From Stenocarpella maydis (lineage: Eukaryota > Ascomycota > Sordariomycetes > Diaporthales > Diaporthaceae): 64,000 nt of DNA. A program made the translations under genes and the position numbers. The stretch spans positions 1-64,000 of the forward strand of contig NQMI01000076.1 in the NCBI GenBank assembly GCA_002270565.1, read 5' to 3'. This document shows positions 53,087-64,000 of this stretch, in pieces. The notes under the pieces were generated by a model. It made no database searches, was not told the DNA's origin, and saw nothing but the letters and a program-made list of their open reading frames with translations. Every line of letters begins with the position of its first letter. The first letter of the stretch is position 1.

Positions 53087-53955
53087 ATGTCTGAGCTCTG
53101 GTCCAAGCCAGCAGAGCCCTCGTCGGCCCTCTGGGCCAAGCCCTCCTCCCCACCCGATTCCCAGACTCACAACCCATCGGCTACGCCTCTGTCCGAGGCC
53201 CAGACTAGGATCCGCCACCCAGGAAGGCGGTTTGCGTGAGTGATGATGTTCATTTGTGACTGGGAGTTGTGGTGTCTGGTTCAGGCTCTTCTCTCGGGTT
53301 GCTTTTGGGGAGGAACGCTCCCTTTTCAGATGACATGTGATCCCTGAGACAAGCTCCGGCCAACCCCGCCAACGACTTGGCTTGCTGATACCGGACCCCG
53401 CAACGCAGGCAAATCGTCAAGTTGAAGCCACAGTACTACGAGAAATACAAGGAGGTGCACGCGGCCGTCTGGCCCGAGGTGCTGAAGCAGATCAAGGCTT
53501 GCAACATTGTCGACTGTAGGTTCTCGTTACCCATCGCCATCTGCCCCCGCGGGAGCTGCTCCTGATGGACATGCCGGGGCCCGAGTCATCCGGGGGGAGG
53601 GTGGGGGCCGTGGGAAAGCAACCCGGCTCACCCCCGTGTTGCTGGTTCCTCGCCTGCAGGCCGTCCGCGACCTCATGGTGTCCCGAACGAGGAAGGGCCA
53701 GGATAAAAGGCTGACAGCGTGGCGCCAGATTCCATCTTTCACGACTCGGGTTCAAACATACTCTTTGCAACCTTCAAATACGTAGGGTATGACTATGCCG
53801 GGGACATGGAGAGGATGAGGGAAAACCCCAAGGTGCGGGAGTGGTGGAAGATGACAGACGAGTTCCAGGAGTCACTGGTGCCCGGGGCCAAGAGCAGCGA
53901 GGACGGCGAGCCGTCGTGGTGGAAACCCATCGAGGAGGTGTTTTACCAGGCTTAG
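53087..53955 (+). CDS. L-rhamnose mutarotase-like protein (RhaM, DUF718)
   Basis: Three exons, join(53087..53235, 53409..53515, 53729..53955), 160 residues. The RhaM family interconverts alpha and beta anomers of L-rhamnose; a fungal cytosolic role in rhamnose use is inferred. A disordered N-terminus (about 50 residues with repeated WxKP motifs) precedes the family domain: RFAQIVKLKPQYYEKYKEVH, AVWPEVLKQIKACNIVDYSI, LFATFKYVGYDYAGDM and PKVREWW. Introns of 173 and 213 nt are longer than usual here, with donors GTGAGT and GTAGGT; their junctions (GC|G, T|AT) restore the family sequence. There is no rhamnose-pathway gene next to it, so its substrate is not supported by context. Confidence 0.85.
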
Positions 53956-54310
53956 TTGGGTGGTGCTTTACCTGCTTGCCGTTGTCACCTTTCTCCGTTC
54001 GTGCCGACCTGTTTCCGGGAAGGGGCTGGCTTAATCGGCGTGTGGGTATATCGCCTCTGTGGTCCTTGTTGCCCGGTATGAGATGAACAGGTAGAAGGGA
54101 GCCTCTGTCGGACCCCAGGCTTAGGTAATAGACGGTCCAAGACCTTCCAACTTCTGAGGCCATTTTGTATGGGTGTCACACCCGCCGGCAGCTCGCGATG
54201 TCGCCGTGCTGTCCTCCAGCATCCGCAGCCCGAGGCCAAGCAGATGCTTCGCATGGCAATGCAGCATCAACATAGCCGTCTAGGAGGCAGCCGTGTACCA
54301 CAGAAACGCA
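53956..54310. other. Intergenic, convergent 3' ends
   Basis: 355 bp between the mutarotase and thioredoxin genes. Nothing recognised. Confidence 0.4.
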
Positions 54311-55079
54311 TCAGGCTTTGAGGCTTCCAAAAAGCCCTCCGAAGACGGACCCTCCGCCCCCGTCACCCCCGCCTCCCCTCCCGCCGTGGCGCCTGGCCTC
54401 AGTCCGAATCCACTCCTCGAGGAACCTGCGGTCCTTTAACCGATTGCCGTCCACGACCTTGGTCTCTCCCTGGGCCTCCCCGGCGTCGAAGCTCAACAGG
54501 GTGGGCACGGAGGTGATGATATAAGTGAGGCCTAGTCCAGCGGCCATGACGTCCGGTGCGTCAAACTCGACCTCGCAATAACCGACTCCCCCCTCGGCCT
54601 CCCCCACGCCTGATTCCACAAGCGACTTGATCAAAGGGGAGACCTGATGGCAGGTGGAACACCAGCTCGTACCCCACAGGGTGAGGAGAGGCCTGCGGGA
54701 GCTGGAGGAGGCGGCGAGGTAGGTCCTGAACTGGTCCTCGTTGCGGACGCTGTAGCACGTGAGCAAATGTTGTCCCCAGACGTGAGATGCGGCCATGGGT
54801 GAATGCGCGGCAGGTATTTGCCCGAGGTAGGCGGAGCCAGACACGGACGCCGAGACGTAACATGACTGGCCGGTCTCCATCAGAGCAGCTGGGAGCGACT
54901 CACGACGAGTAGACCCTGTTCTTGGCCTGCTGCCGGCACGGCGTGGATGAGAAGCAGGCACCGAGTGCGGATGTCGAGGCTATCTTGGATTTTGACTTCA
55001 GAGTAGCCCGGGGCAGGGCGCTGGGGCTCGTGAGTGGCCGCACGGCGGCTCGTGCCACGGATGTTGTTTTGACGTGCAT
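54311..55079 (-). CDS. Mitochondrial thioredoxin-like protein
   Basis: Two exons, complement(join(54311..54749, 54904..55079)), 204 residues. The N-terminus is rich in Arg, Ser and Ala with no acidic residues (KTTSVARAAVRPLTSPSALP), typical of a mitochondrial presequence. The thioredoxin fold follows, with redox motif LWGTSWCSTC (C89, C92), a central VEFDAPDVMA and the cis-Pro segment TSVPTLLSFDAG. The motif is CSTC rather than CGPC, so redox potential or substrate may differ from classical thioredoxin. The C-terminus is a Gly-rich tail. The 154-nt intron uses donor GTGAGT; within it another frame stays open, which could mislead automatic gene calling. Convergent with the mutarotase gene. Confidence 0.83.
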
Positions 55080-57435
55080 CGTCAAGTCTGTCTGCCTATG
55101 CTGCGAGTGGGCGCGCTCTTATTAAGATGCGGTTGGAGGTTGAGGAGCGGTCAATGCTGATTGTAGTCTCCGCGGGGGGGGGGGGTTGGGTGACGTAGTT
55201 GGCCAGGGGAGCGTCCCTCGCTTGGCTGGCTGGCTGGCTGGCCGCCCAGAGGTAGGGGTTACCAAGAACTAGCTAGAAACAAGGAGGGGATGGAAGAGCT
55301 GGGTGGAAACCCAGTGGCATGCATGTGTTGGCAAAGTCTCGCAGCAAAGGCCCTCTGTGTGCAAGAAGGTGGGGGCAATGGGGAAGCACGTAGACATGTG
55401 TAGATATGTAGATTGATTGTCTCTTGGAAAGTGCCTAGGTAGAAAAACAGGCGGGACTTTTGCGAGGCTATCGCGGAGGAAAAGCAGATACAGTTGCATC
55501 AACGCGGGGGCGATAGCTGCAGATCCACCGGACCGCCGCACTTACACAGGGGCATGATCGACATGTGAGCTGATGCGCAGCGTGTAGGTGGGCCCTTGGT
55601 CCAGATGTCTGCTGATAGCGACGGAGGCTTCAGAATTCTATCCACTACATCATACATCATACATCATACATCATACATAGAACATAGTATACATAGTACA
55701 TAGTACATAGTACATAGTACATAGTACATAGTACATAGTACATAGTACATAGTATATAGGACAACATAGTAAGGACTAGAGTCAGGGCTTCAGGCGAAGC
55801 AGGATTCCGAGCCGGGAAACCAGCCGGGAAGGGCGCAAAGGCTACTGTAAAGCTTACGCCGCCACAACCGCGAGGTCAAGCCTGGGCGGTCGATGCGTTC
55901 GAGCCTGGGGCGAAACAATGATTATAAACAAAAGAGGGGGGAAGAACTGAGCACTCATAACAATAGGATTCAAAATAACACAAACACTACTCCTAAGATT
56001 CATAATATGGATAGGAGGTAGGCCCCTAGGTAGTATATTAATAGACGCACGGCTCTAGCTATAAATACCGATTCAGGCGTTATCAGGGTGCTACTATCCT
56101 CTGGTGGCCAGGGCCAGCAGCAAAGCTGGAGAGCCGCATGCCTGCAGCGGTTGCACTGCAGACTGCCGACACGATGCACCCCAGATGAGATGATCCGAGC
56201 ATATATATGGAGTATTGGTATTATTGTCGCCTTTGCCAAACCGTGGACCCAGCTCGTTACGAAACCGCATCTCGTCATGGTTCAGGGTCGCATGTCAGGA
56301 TGCCTGCATGCTACGCCATGCCGGTACTGGGACGTGGACTAGAAATCCCTGGAAGGCGGCTGAACGGGTCGGGGGCAGGTGACCACCTCCGTGACCATGG
56401 ATAGAAGCAGCAGAGGCTGAGCATGTGCTCATGCAGGCGCACGCTTGATCCATCCACCTCCATCCACGGCCTGGCGCCGTCTACACTACACTACGGAGTA
56501 GAAGGATGATCCCAAGATCGTGTACTCGGGCCCCACCGCTGCCCAGGCGCGCAACGGCCTTCTTGCCGCGCCTCTGGGGTTGGCACAGCGTATCATCATC
56601 CCGTGATGCGCAAACTGGCGGTCTGTGGCGTCCTGATTTGCTCTCGCCAGGCCCTCGCGCATGGACACCTCGTTACCAAGCGAGTAGCCTCGAGATGACT
56701 CGGGCGTTTTCCTCGGCAACAGAAGGTTGCATTCGCACCAGTGCCCATCCACTCCGGTCGTTTGCTCGAATGCACATTCGCGTGGCGGACGTGGAGACGT
56801 CAACAGACCTCATCTATTCGAAATCACCCGCGCCTTGCAGCCAAACCTGCCTACATAGGACGACCTTGAAATAGCACATCCCTGCATCGCCCTTGTGCCC
56901 CGGGATCGTCTCCTGCCTGGTTCCTTCGTACCAGTAGTGTAGATAGACATCTCCAAGATCCCCCACAAACAGTACACAGTAAGCCTCGAGGCCGGGGCCC
57001 GACCGTTTCAGTGGGCCACCGCCACCCAAGGACGGATCAGCACTGTTGTTGCTGAGATATACTCAAGAAAGGGCAGCGGCTCCCCACGAGATAAGAAGCC
57101 AACAACACATCGGGCTTTTGATTTAACCTGCCCTCTCCTGCTCCTCCTCCTCCTCCTTCCTCCTCCTCCCTTCCTCCTCCTCCCTTCCTGCCTGCTCTTC
57201 TATACCTACTTTTCTTCGTGAGGAGGCAGGGCCAGGCCGAGCACCCGTCGCGCAACCACACCTACGGCGCATAGCAGAGCTCCCAATCCTCCCGCCAACT
57301 CCTGCGAGAACCACATTTTGAGTTTGTATTGCCCACTTCACCGGACCATATAACACACGTGCCGCATTTCCCCACAACGGTCGAGGCAACCTCTACACGC
57401 CCCCCCCCCGTTGTCACGCCCCGGAGCTCTCAGCG
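55080..57435. other. Intergenic between thioredoxin and MFS genes
   Basis: 2.36 kb between divergent genes. It contains a 12-G tract (55174-55185), GGCT repeats (about 55222-55240), a 7-bp satellite (55646-55757), a somewhat AT-rich part (about 55910-56090), two CCTAGGTA palindromes (55434-55441, 56025-56032) and a CCT-rich tract (57141-57190). No convincing gene. Confidence 0.4.
55646..55757 (+). repeat. Heptanucleotide satellite (ACATCAT / ACATAGT)
   Basis: About four ACATCAT units pass through a short irregular join into about nine ACATAGT units. Both have a 7-bp period and differ at two positions, so one probably arose from the other. Confidence 0.9.
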
Positions 57436-59890
57436 ATGGCGGCTCAGGACGGTGCCCAGCCCTCGCTCACTTCGCGTCTGCCCTTCTTCGGCAGACGGAA
57501 GGCCAAGGATGAAAACGGCTCCGCGAGGGGGTCTGACGGCGAGGACAAGCAGAATACCAACCGGCCGCCCAAATGGAGCTTTGGCGTGCTGAATGCCAAA
57601 GACACCATCGAGGTTCCAGGTGAGAACACCTCGCTCCGTACCGCCCCTGGCCACATCTGACTTGCAGCAGGTTCCGTGTTGTTGCTTGCGGATGACAAGA
57701 ATGAGCCCCTCGGCCTGCGTAATGCGCCCGCCAGGACGTCTCACTCGTCCATTCCCACCAGTATGCGTCAGGCGCCAACTCCATCCACGCCTACGCCTGT
57801 GGGCACCCCCAAAAAGACCTCGGATGGGACCATGATTCTGAACCCTCAGCCGGAGGACGCGCCAAACGATCCTCTGAACTGGCCCACATGGCGGAGAGAT
57901 TCGGCCCTGATCTCTATCGGCATCTACTGCATGGTCGGCGGTGGCCAGACGTCGATTCTGGCTGCTGGTTTCACCGACGTCTCTAGGGATTTCGGGGTCC
58001 CCGTTTCCCAGGTCTCCCTGACTGTTGGTCTGTACATGATGGGGCTCGGCCTCGGCTCAGTCCTCGCATCACCCACGGCCATCCTTTGGGGCAAGCGGCC
58101 CGTATACCTCGCTGGCGCTGTACTCTTCATCATCACAAGCATCTGGTGTGCCGTATCGTAAGTCGGATTTTGGTCTGACCACTATGGGACCCGTAGCAAC
58201 TTACTAACGTCGTGTACCAGGCCGAATTTCATCTCCCTTATTCTCGCCAGGATATTCCAGGGAATATCCGTCAGTCCTGTCGAGTGTCTTCCGTCGGCCA
58301 CTGTGGCCGAGATTTTCTTTCTGCACGAGAGGGCGTTTCGACTCGGTATCTACACCCTCTTGTTATTGGGAGGAAAGAATCTCGTGCCCCTAGTCGCCGC
58401 TGTCATCGTGCAGAACCTTTCATGGCGCTGGGTCTTCTGGTAAAGCCCTGCACAACCTGCCGCCCGTCGTTCGTCTCCACTAATGCCTAGCTAGGGTCGT
58501 TGCCATCATCGTAGCATTCTGCGGTGTCCTCCTGTTCCTCTTCGTCCCCGAGACGTTCTGGGAACGCATACCTCATCCTCGCCCGAAGGCACCTGCGAGA
58601 CCGAGCCTCTTCTCGCGCATGTCGTCAAGATATTTGAGTCGGCAGGAACGGGTACAAGGTGCAGACTCTGAGGATCCCCTTGCATCCCCTTCCCTTGCAT
58701 CACCACCTCAGCAGGGGGAGGACAAGCACGCAAAGCCACACAAGGACGTACATTTCTCCACCGGCTCTGAGACCGAGACAGTCGAAACGCAGGACAGGGT
58801 CCCCGGAGGAGAGCACCACATCATGTTTGCACCTGCCGCAGAGACGGTTAATAACCACACCCTGGGCACTCCCGAATCGAAGCTTTTCCAGAACAAGAAC
58901 GAGAGCCTCGACGTCCCGAGGGGTAGAAGCTCATCGGATGAGAAGTCTTCCTCGCCGGCGGACCAGGCAGGCGTTTCCCCTACTGGTACGCCCGCCACGC
59001 CTGATACCAAGACCGAGCGACCTAGCAGATCCTCGTCCATACGAAGCCGCCTGGCTTGGCCCCACCGCGACCCTGAGAAGAACCGGCAGGAGGAGCAGGC
59101 CAGACTCAATGCGTATTGCAACCACTGGCGCGACCGCGAGGCCAAGTCTTTTGTTCAGCAACTCCGCCCGTGGCACGGCCGGCTCAACAGCGACAGCTGG
59201 CTCAAGGTCATGGTCCGTCCGTTCATCCTGTTCGCTTACCCTGCTGTCCTCTGGTCCTCTGCCACATACGCCTGCGCTGTGGGATGGCTCATCGTCGTCT
59301 CCGAGTCGGTTGCCATCGTATATCGCGAGAAATACTACCATTTCGACGCACTGGGCGTGGGATTGGTGTACATCTCCCTATTTATCGGCGGTATCCTCGG
59401 GACTGCTGTTGCTGGGAAAGTATCCGACATTTTTGTCAAGGCAATGTCGAGGCGCAACGGTGGCCTATACGAGCCCGAGTTCCGGCTGATCATGGCCTTG
59501 CCCATCGCTCTCTCAACCGTGATTGGCCTCATGGGCTTCGGCTGGAGTGCTCAGGAGCGAGACCACTGGATTGTCCCGACGGTGTTCCTGGGTGTCATCT
59601 CTTTTGGCTGCTGCCTCGCCAGCACAACAGCCATCACCTTTTGCGTCGACAGCTACAGGCAATATGCAGGCGAGGCGCTCGTCACCCTGAACTTCAGCAA
59701 GAACATCTTCCATGGGCTCGTCTTCAGCCTGTTCGTGTCGGAGTGGCTCGAGACGGCCGGATCCAAGTCGGTCTTCATATGGTTGGGCGTCATACAACTG
59801 ATTATATCAGCGACCGCGGCGCCATTATTCATCTACGGAAAGCGCCTGAGGCTCTGGACATCGCGAAAGGCCTGGGTTGAGAAGTTGTAG
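57436..59890 (+). CDS. MFS transporter, DHA1-type
   Basis: Four exons, join(57436..57619, 57671..58157, 58221..58439, 58495..59890), 761 residues. A major facilitator superfamily proton antiporter of the polyamine/drug DHA1 group by overall pattern; substrate unknown. Seen: a cytosolic N-terminus with NDPLNWPTWRRD before TM1, six membrane spans (including GLYMMGLGLGSVLASPTAIL, WGKRPVY and PVECLPSATVAEIFFLHERA), a large hydrophilic loop of about 210 residues, then six more spans including EPEFRL and DSYRQYAGEALV, and a short basic tail. Donors are GTGAGA, GTAAGT and GTAAAG; intron 2 has TACTAAC. The first acceptor is a tandem NAGNAG (GCAGCAG), so one extra Ala is possible. No regulator or biosynthetic cluster lies nearby. 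Confidence 0.9.
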
Positions 59891-61036
59891 GTTAAGTTCA
59901 AGACTGTGGAGCTCTAAGTGGGATCCCTCGGGGGCCGAGGGTCAAGATGGGAAATCTGTGCTTTTCATAACGACTGGAGTGGCGTGTGCGAGCATGACAT
60001 CGGCGTTTTCCACATGCGCATCATTGATTGGAGTTTGGGGTATCACCAGCATGGCGAGGGAGAATCAGTTTGCCCTCGTGTTTCAGCCAGAGCATCTAGA
60101 TGGGAGACTCAACGGATTGTACAAACACAAGATGTTATTTTTATGCTCTCGAATTCGGAATACTCGGGTGAGATACTGTCTTCTCCACTACGAATCTCTT
60201 TGTAGCCCCCTGGGGTGTAGATAAACCCCCTGTGGGGTACCCTCACTTGGGTTACCTTCCTATGATTTTGATAGCGTATAGGATTGAGTATGGGAGTCAG
60301 CCCTGCGGCGCACCATACCAACTCTGCATCAATGGCCCCCCCCCTTTGCGACCTCGTATGGTTGGCCTCAGGCCATCCATCACAAATATAAGCACTACAG
60401 TTCTGGCAGGCCTGGCTGACGTTTCCAAGCGTGAGATGGCACCCTGTAGGAGCAACTCACTTGGGGTGATCTCGGAGCATTATTCTCCATTCCCAGCAAG
60501 CCAGAGCTATTCCGGACCTATCGCGAGTGGCTGCTTGATACGAATCGGTTCAAGCTGCATTTGTATCTCGGAGAATAAGATTGGCCTCGGGGCAGCATGG
60601 GATCAAGATATTTTGTGCATGTCCAGCGGTAAATGTCTGGACTGAGACACTGCACACAAGATAAACACTCGTAACACCGAACCTCTTGGGACGTGTTTTT
60701 GTACTGTTTGAGGCGACGGAAGAGAATGAGAGGCACCGTAGGCGGCCCCAGGTGTTACGAGACGTCTACAGGAAGGCTCCTGCGGTCGGACCACTGAACG
60801 GTCCACAGCAATGAGAAGAAATATGCGGGGACCTGGCAATTCTCCTTGATCATATTCCTCGGGAAACGATTTAATCGAGACGCGGGGGTTGGATTCCGGA
60901 TTGGCGTTCTTCATCATTCCCCACAGCGCGACTGTCGAGTCCCGCCTCGTAGAAAGTTAGAAAGAGGCACAAACCACTCGCACGCCTGGCACACGCCCCG
61001 AGAGACGCGCCCGACCAGCGCAGGGCCAAAACGAAC
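59891..61036. other. Intergenic MFS - ELP6
   Basis: 1.15 kb with the MFS 3' end and the ELP6 promoter. Short frames on both strands are not convincing. No repeat or RNA gene recognised. Confidence 0.4.
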
Positions 61037-62236
61037 ATGGCATCTCAGATACCGCCTCTCCTCGAGCCGTACCTCTCACTGCCGCCCGAGACCTCGCAGG
61101 TCGTCCTGACCGGCATCCTCGGCGCGAGCACAAACTGGCTGACCCTGCGGTACCTCTACGGCCTCCTCCGGCCCGCGACGGCACCCCGCCACGATGGCGC
61201 CGGCGACATGGACGGGGCCGGCGGGGACGTCAAGGTCCTCCTCGTGAGCTTCATGAGGGATTTCGTCTTTTGGAGGGAGGGCGCCGGCCGGCTGGTGTGT
61301 CTGCTCCCACATCCTGCCCGCCCCCTGACTGCCCGCCGCAGGGCCTTCTCAGACCCAGGCCCAGGTGCAATGTGCGAGGACGCGGTTATTAACACGGTGC
61401 GCGCATAGGGCCTCAACCTCGACACTCTTGTGGCGCGAGGCAGGGTCCTGTTTGTCGACGGCCTCAGCAGGCTGTTCCTGGGCGGTGGCGGTGCGCCCGC
61501 TGCGACACCTGCCGGCCGCGGCCCCGGCCACCACCACCACCACCACCACCACCACCACCAGCAGCAGCAGCAGCATGAGTACCTCGACAGCCCGCGCCTG
61601 GCGGACGTCGCGAGGGTGCTGGGCGCCGCCGTCGAGAGGCTCCAGGCCCAGGGTGGCAAGGTCGTCCTGGTGCTGGACCAGCCGGACGCCTTGCTCGCGG
61701 CTGCGTCGCCTGCGGACGGGGTCACGGGGACGGCGTGGAAGGACGTGGTGCTCGGGTTGCGAGAGGTGGGTGCTTCCGTATCCCATCCATCCCGGCTTCC
61801 TCTGGTCGTCGCACGGCCCGGGGCACGGCTGGGCCTGCCCAAGTCGTCGTCCCTTGCTCACCAAGCGCCATGTCGACACTTGGTGGCATCCCAGTGCTCT
61901 ACGATCACGTTTTTACACATCCGGCCAGTGCTAACTACATGCGCTTCACAGAAAGTCCATGCTACCCTCCTCACGTTATCGGCGGACGAGCCACTGGTTT
62001 CCGCGCAGACTACGACTTTGGAAAAGGAGCACGCGGCCTTCGTCTTGTCCCTGGCGCACGAGGCGGAGGCGGTCCTCAGCCTAAGGCTGCTGGACACGGG
62101 TACAGCCAAGGACGTCAGCGGGGTGGTTAGGATCACTGGAGGCGGAGGCAACCTGGACCGGGTGATTGAGGAGCACGAGTATCTGTACCACGTCGGCGGG
62201 GACGGGGTGGTAAAGGTCTTCGAGCGTGGGCAATGA
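61037..62236 (+). CDS. elp6: Elongator complex subunit ELP6
   Basis: Three exons, join(61037..61294, 61409..61765, 61952..62236), 299 residues. ELP6 is one of the RecA-like ATPase-fold subunits (with ELP4 and ELP5) of the Elongator hexamer that supports wobble-uridine modification of tRNA. Seen: an N-terminal LEPYLSLPPETSQVVLTGIL, the strand KVLLVSFMRDFVFWREGA, FVDGLSRLF and a VVLVLDQPD Walker B-like strand. Between FVDGLSRLF and that strand is an insertion with ten His and then Gln residues (about 127-142). Exon 2 starts after an acceptor GCATAG and reads GLNLDTLVARGR in frame. Introns are long (114 and 186 nt); the second has branch GCTAAC. The ORF of exon 2 runs on past its donor, so unspliced prediction would fail. 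Confidence 0.88.
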
Positions 62237-62711
62237 CTGGTTGCTTCGCCTTGGCGGGGACAACAGACAGTCATCCATCATCACCCAGGCCTCGCACCGA
62301 TTGATCCTGGCTTGTCTCCGCATTTCACCGCGCGCGTCGTATTCGAGCGTGTACATCTCCTGCAATCGTGTTGTGAGGGTTGCCCGGGCTTTGCTGAAAA
62401 AGCAAAAACGGTCGTCCTTCATTGCCCGCATTCATGCTGGCTTCGTGATTGATTGCGATTCGCATAGCCTTGAATTCCAGCTACGTACGAACCTCGACTC
62501 CCCGAACGCATCAAAATGCCATAGTTTAATGACGACCTGCAAGACCGAAACCATTTAATCTTGCCCGGAACCGTCAAGCAAAAGAGGATGATGGTCTGAC
62601 CCATTCAGCATTGTGTGATACCCCCTTCCCTAGACGCCATTTTGCTCATTTGACCGCATGTCTCCCAAACGTTGGCTGACCCTCGCCGCGCTGCCCTTGC
62701 CGGGTTGTCAT
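62237..62711. other. Intergenic ELP6 / eL37
   Basis: 475 bp between convergent genes, probably both 3' UTRs. Nothing recognised. Confidence 0.4.
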
Positions 62712-63303
62712 CTATCCCCTGAGGGGACCACGGGCCTTCTTGGGGGTGCCGATCTGGAAGCCGTTCTTGAAGCGTCGGGAGATGGTGGAGAGGGATCGCA
62801 TGCGGCCGGTACCGGTGGTCTTCCTGCGCTTGGCCTTCTCGGACCAGTTGTCTGTTTTGCCCTGTTGTCAGCGCCCTGTTCTAATCCTCCTGCGTCGTAG
62901 GCCTCATCTCCGTCCTATGGCCGGGTGGCGGTCCGTAGAGGCGGGTGGGTTCGGTTCAACCTACACTTCCGGGTCTTGGCAGCGGGGAAGCCGCAGGAAG
63001 CACAGGTGTGCTTCTGGATGTGCAGAGATCGGCGACCTATTTGTTGGCGAGATGACAAGGTCAGCCCTCTGTCGTGATGTCCTCCCATGCAATTGTTGGT
63101 GCCAGATCCCGGTGGTTCCCTTGCTCTTCCGATTGCCATATCCAACATCCCGTGGGTGTATGCTACTGACCACAGCGACGGCACAGAGTGTGCGTCTTGT
63201 TGTGACGCTTTCCGAAAGAGCTGGTTCCCTTCGCTGTTTGAGTTTGTCAGTTTCGCTGTCGTCGGGATGCGTCGAAATCGTGAGTCAGGGTGGACGAACT
63301 CAT
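62712..63303 (-). CDS. rpl37: 60S ribosomal protein eL37
   Basis: Four exons, complement(join(62712..62851, 62965..63036, 63171..63233, 63300..63303)), 92 residues, the usual length. eL37 is a small basic zinc-binding protein of the large ribosomal subunit. The first coding exon is only ATGA; intron 1 (66 nt, donor GTTCGT, branch CTGAC) splits the Thr codon. Seen after splicing: [18 protein letters not shown], the four-Cys zinc site (C-x2-C ... C-x2-C in CRRCG and CASCG), [20 protein letters not shown] and the C-terminus [12 protein letters not shown]. Introns 2 and 3 (134 and 113 nt) are larger than average; no box C/D snoRNA could be identified in them. The gene lacks any single long frame, so ORF scans miss it. 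Confidence 0.95.
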
Positions 63304-64000
63304 TTTGTCGGTTTGTCTGGGCAAGGGGGGGGTAAAATGTCAGTATTGAATTGGCGTGAAATCAAAACGAGCGGTCTGGGTGTGTCCGAGGTCTCACATA
63401 CCACTGTTGGGGAGTTGGGTGGACAAAGGTGCCGAGATTCTTCCTTGGGTCGTTGATGGAGTCGCTTCGCTGCGGCAGGGCGGGATGGAGATCAAAGTTG
63501 TGGTCTTGCAAAAATTCAACCGGCAGCCGGCCAGCTGCGCGCCACGTGACCTGGGAGTTTTCGAAGGCGGGCGCGGCTCGAAACAGATGGGCCAGCACCA
63601 GCCTGAGCCAAGATCCTGCTGGCCAATAAGGGTGCCGGTGCCCGACCTAGACCCACTTCTCTCTTCAGGCACTTAACATCAGGGGACGGACAGCTATGCT
63701 GCTTCCCGTGTAACACAGATGACCACAACAGGCAAGGCATAAGAGAGTCACGACGCAGCCGACCGACATAGTGCAGATCTCTAGATTCATCTGTGACAGA
63801 GCCAACGGGCGACGAGCTAGCTATAGCCAACTTTCCATCTGGCGGAAGAAGAGTTCCAAACAAACCAAACAATCCTGTGTCTATCTGAACAATGTGAGAC
63901 CCGAAATCCAGCGGCGTCCCCGACCACGCATCCGTCTCATAGACCAACATAAACAAATGCGGTCTCCTGGGTCTCCTGTCCTTCACGGTAGAGAGCCGGC
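63304..64000 (-). promoter_or_regulatory. eL37 upstream region
   Basis: 697 bp up to the window edge. A pyrimidine-rich stretch on the coding strand precedes the start codon (C-run opposite 63326-63333). A CACGTG (63543-63548) and a CCAAT (63623-63627) lie upstream; their use is not established. An open frame on the minus strand (63516-63986) has no recognisable product. Confidence 0.35.

Noticed and set aside
63516..63986. 156-codon minus-strand frame upstream of eL37
   Set aside because: It overlaps the eL37 promoter, has no family features, and its composition looks random.

Overview
The window is nuclear DNA of a filamentous ascomycete (Pezizomycotina, almost certainly Sordariomycetes). 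The evidence is many short introns (about 50-100 nt) with GTAAGT-like donors and CTRAC-like branch sites, 1-2.5 kb intergenic spaces full of microsatellites, and the diagnostic order SLA2 - mating-type genes - APN2 - COX13 - APC5. The order within Sordariomycetes cannot be settled from this window. Nineteen protein genes are supported. Exon models were built by hand: every junction below keeps frame and gives a total length divisible by three.

Left flank (1-20.2 kb): an AT-rich, possibly RIP-mutated edge; REV3 (DNA polymerase zeta); apsA/num1 (cortical nuclear/dynein anchor with a long repeat array and PH domain); a 3.7 kb non-coding stretch; CWC24 (spliceosome); ATG3 (autophagy E2).

Mating-type region (20.2-33.7 kb): SLA2 and APN2 flank a MAT1-1 idiomorph with all three genes, MAT1-1-1 (alpha box, minus strand), MAT1-1-2 (plus) and MAT1-1-3 (HMG box, plus). 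No second HMG gene of MAT1-2-1 type is seen, so this chromosome is MAT1-1 and the species is probably heterothallic. MAT1-1-1 and MAT1-1-2 share a 565 bp divergent promoter with a duplicated CCAAT-containing block. MAT1-1-1 is followed in frame, after two stop codons and one consensus intron, by a 124-codon acidic reading frame. The MAT1-1-3/APN2 spacer carries a repeated segment.

Right flank (34-64 kb): COX13, APC5, a PA-transmembrane-RING-H2 ubiquitin ligase, TBF1 (TRFH/telobox Myb), GDT1 (Golgi Mn/Ca transporter), an L-rhamnose mutarotase-like protein, a mitochondrial thioredoxin-like protein, a DHA1-type MFS transporter, ELP6 (Elongator) and ribosomal protein eL37. These are mostly housekeeping genes with no shared pathway. 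No rRNA, convincing tRNA, CRISPR array, intact transposon or secondary-metabolite cluster was seen.

The points most worth a second look are the MAT1-1-1 and TBF1 stop codons that are followed in frame by coding-like sequence, two apparent GC-AG introns and a 13-nt exon in APN2, a diverged dispersed repeat present twice, and an intergenic palindrome (TACCTAGGTA type) that recurs through the window.
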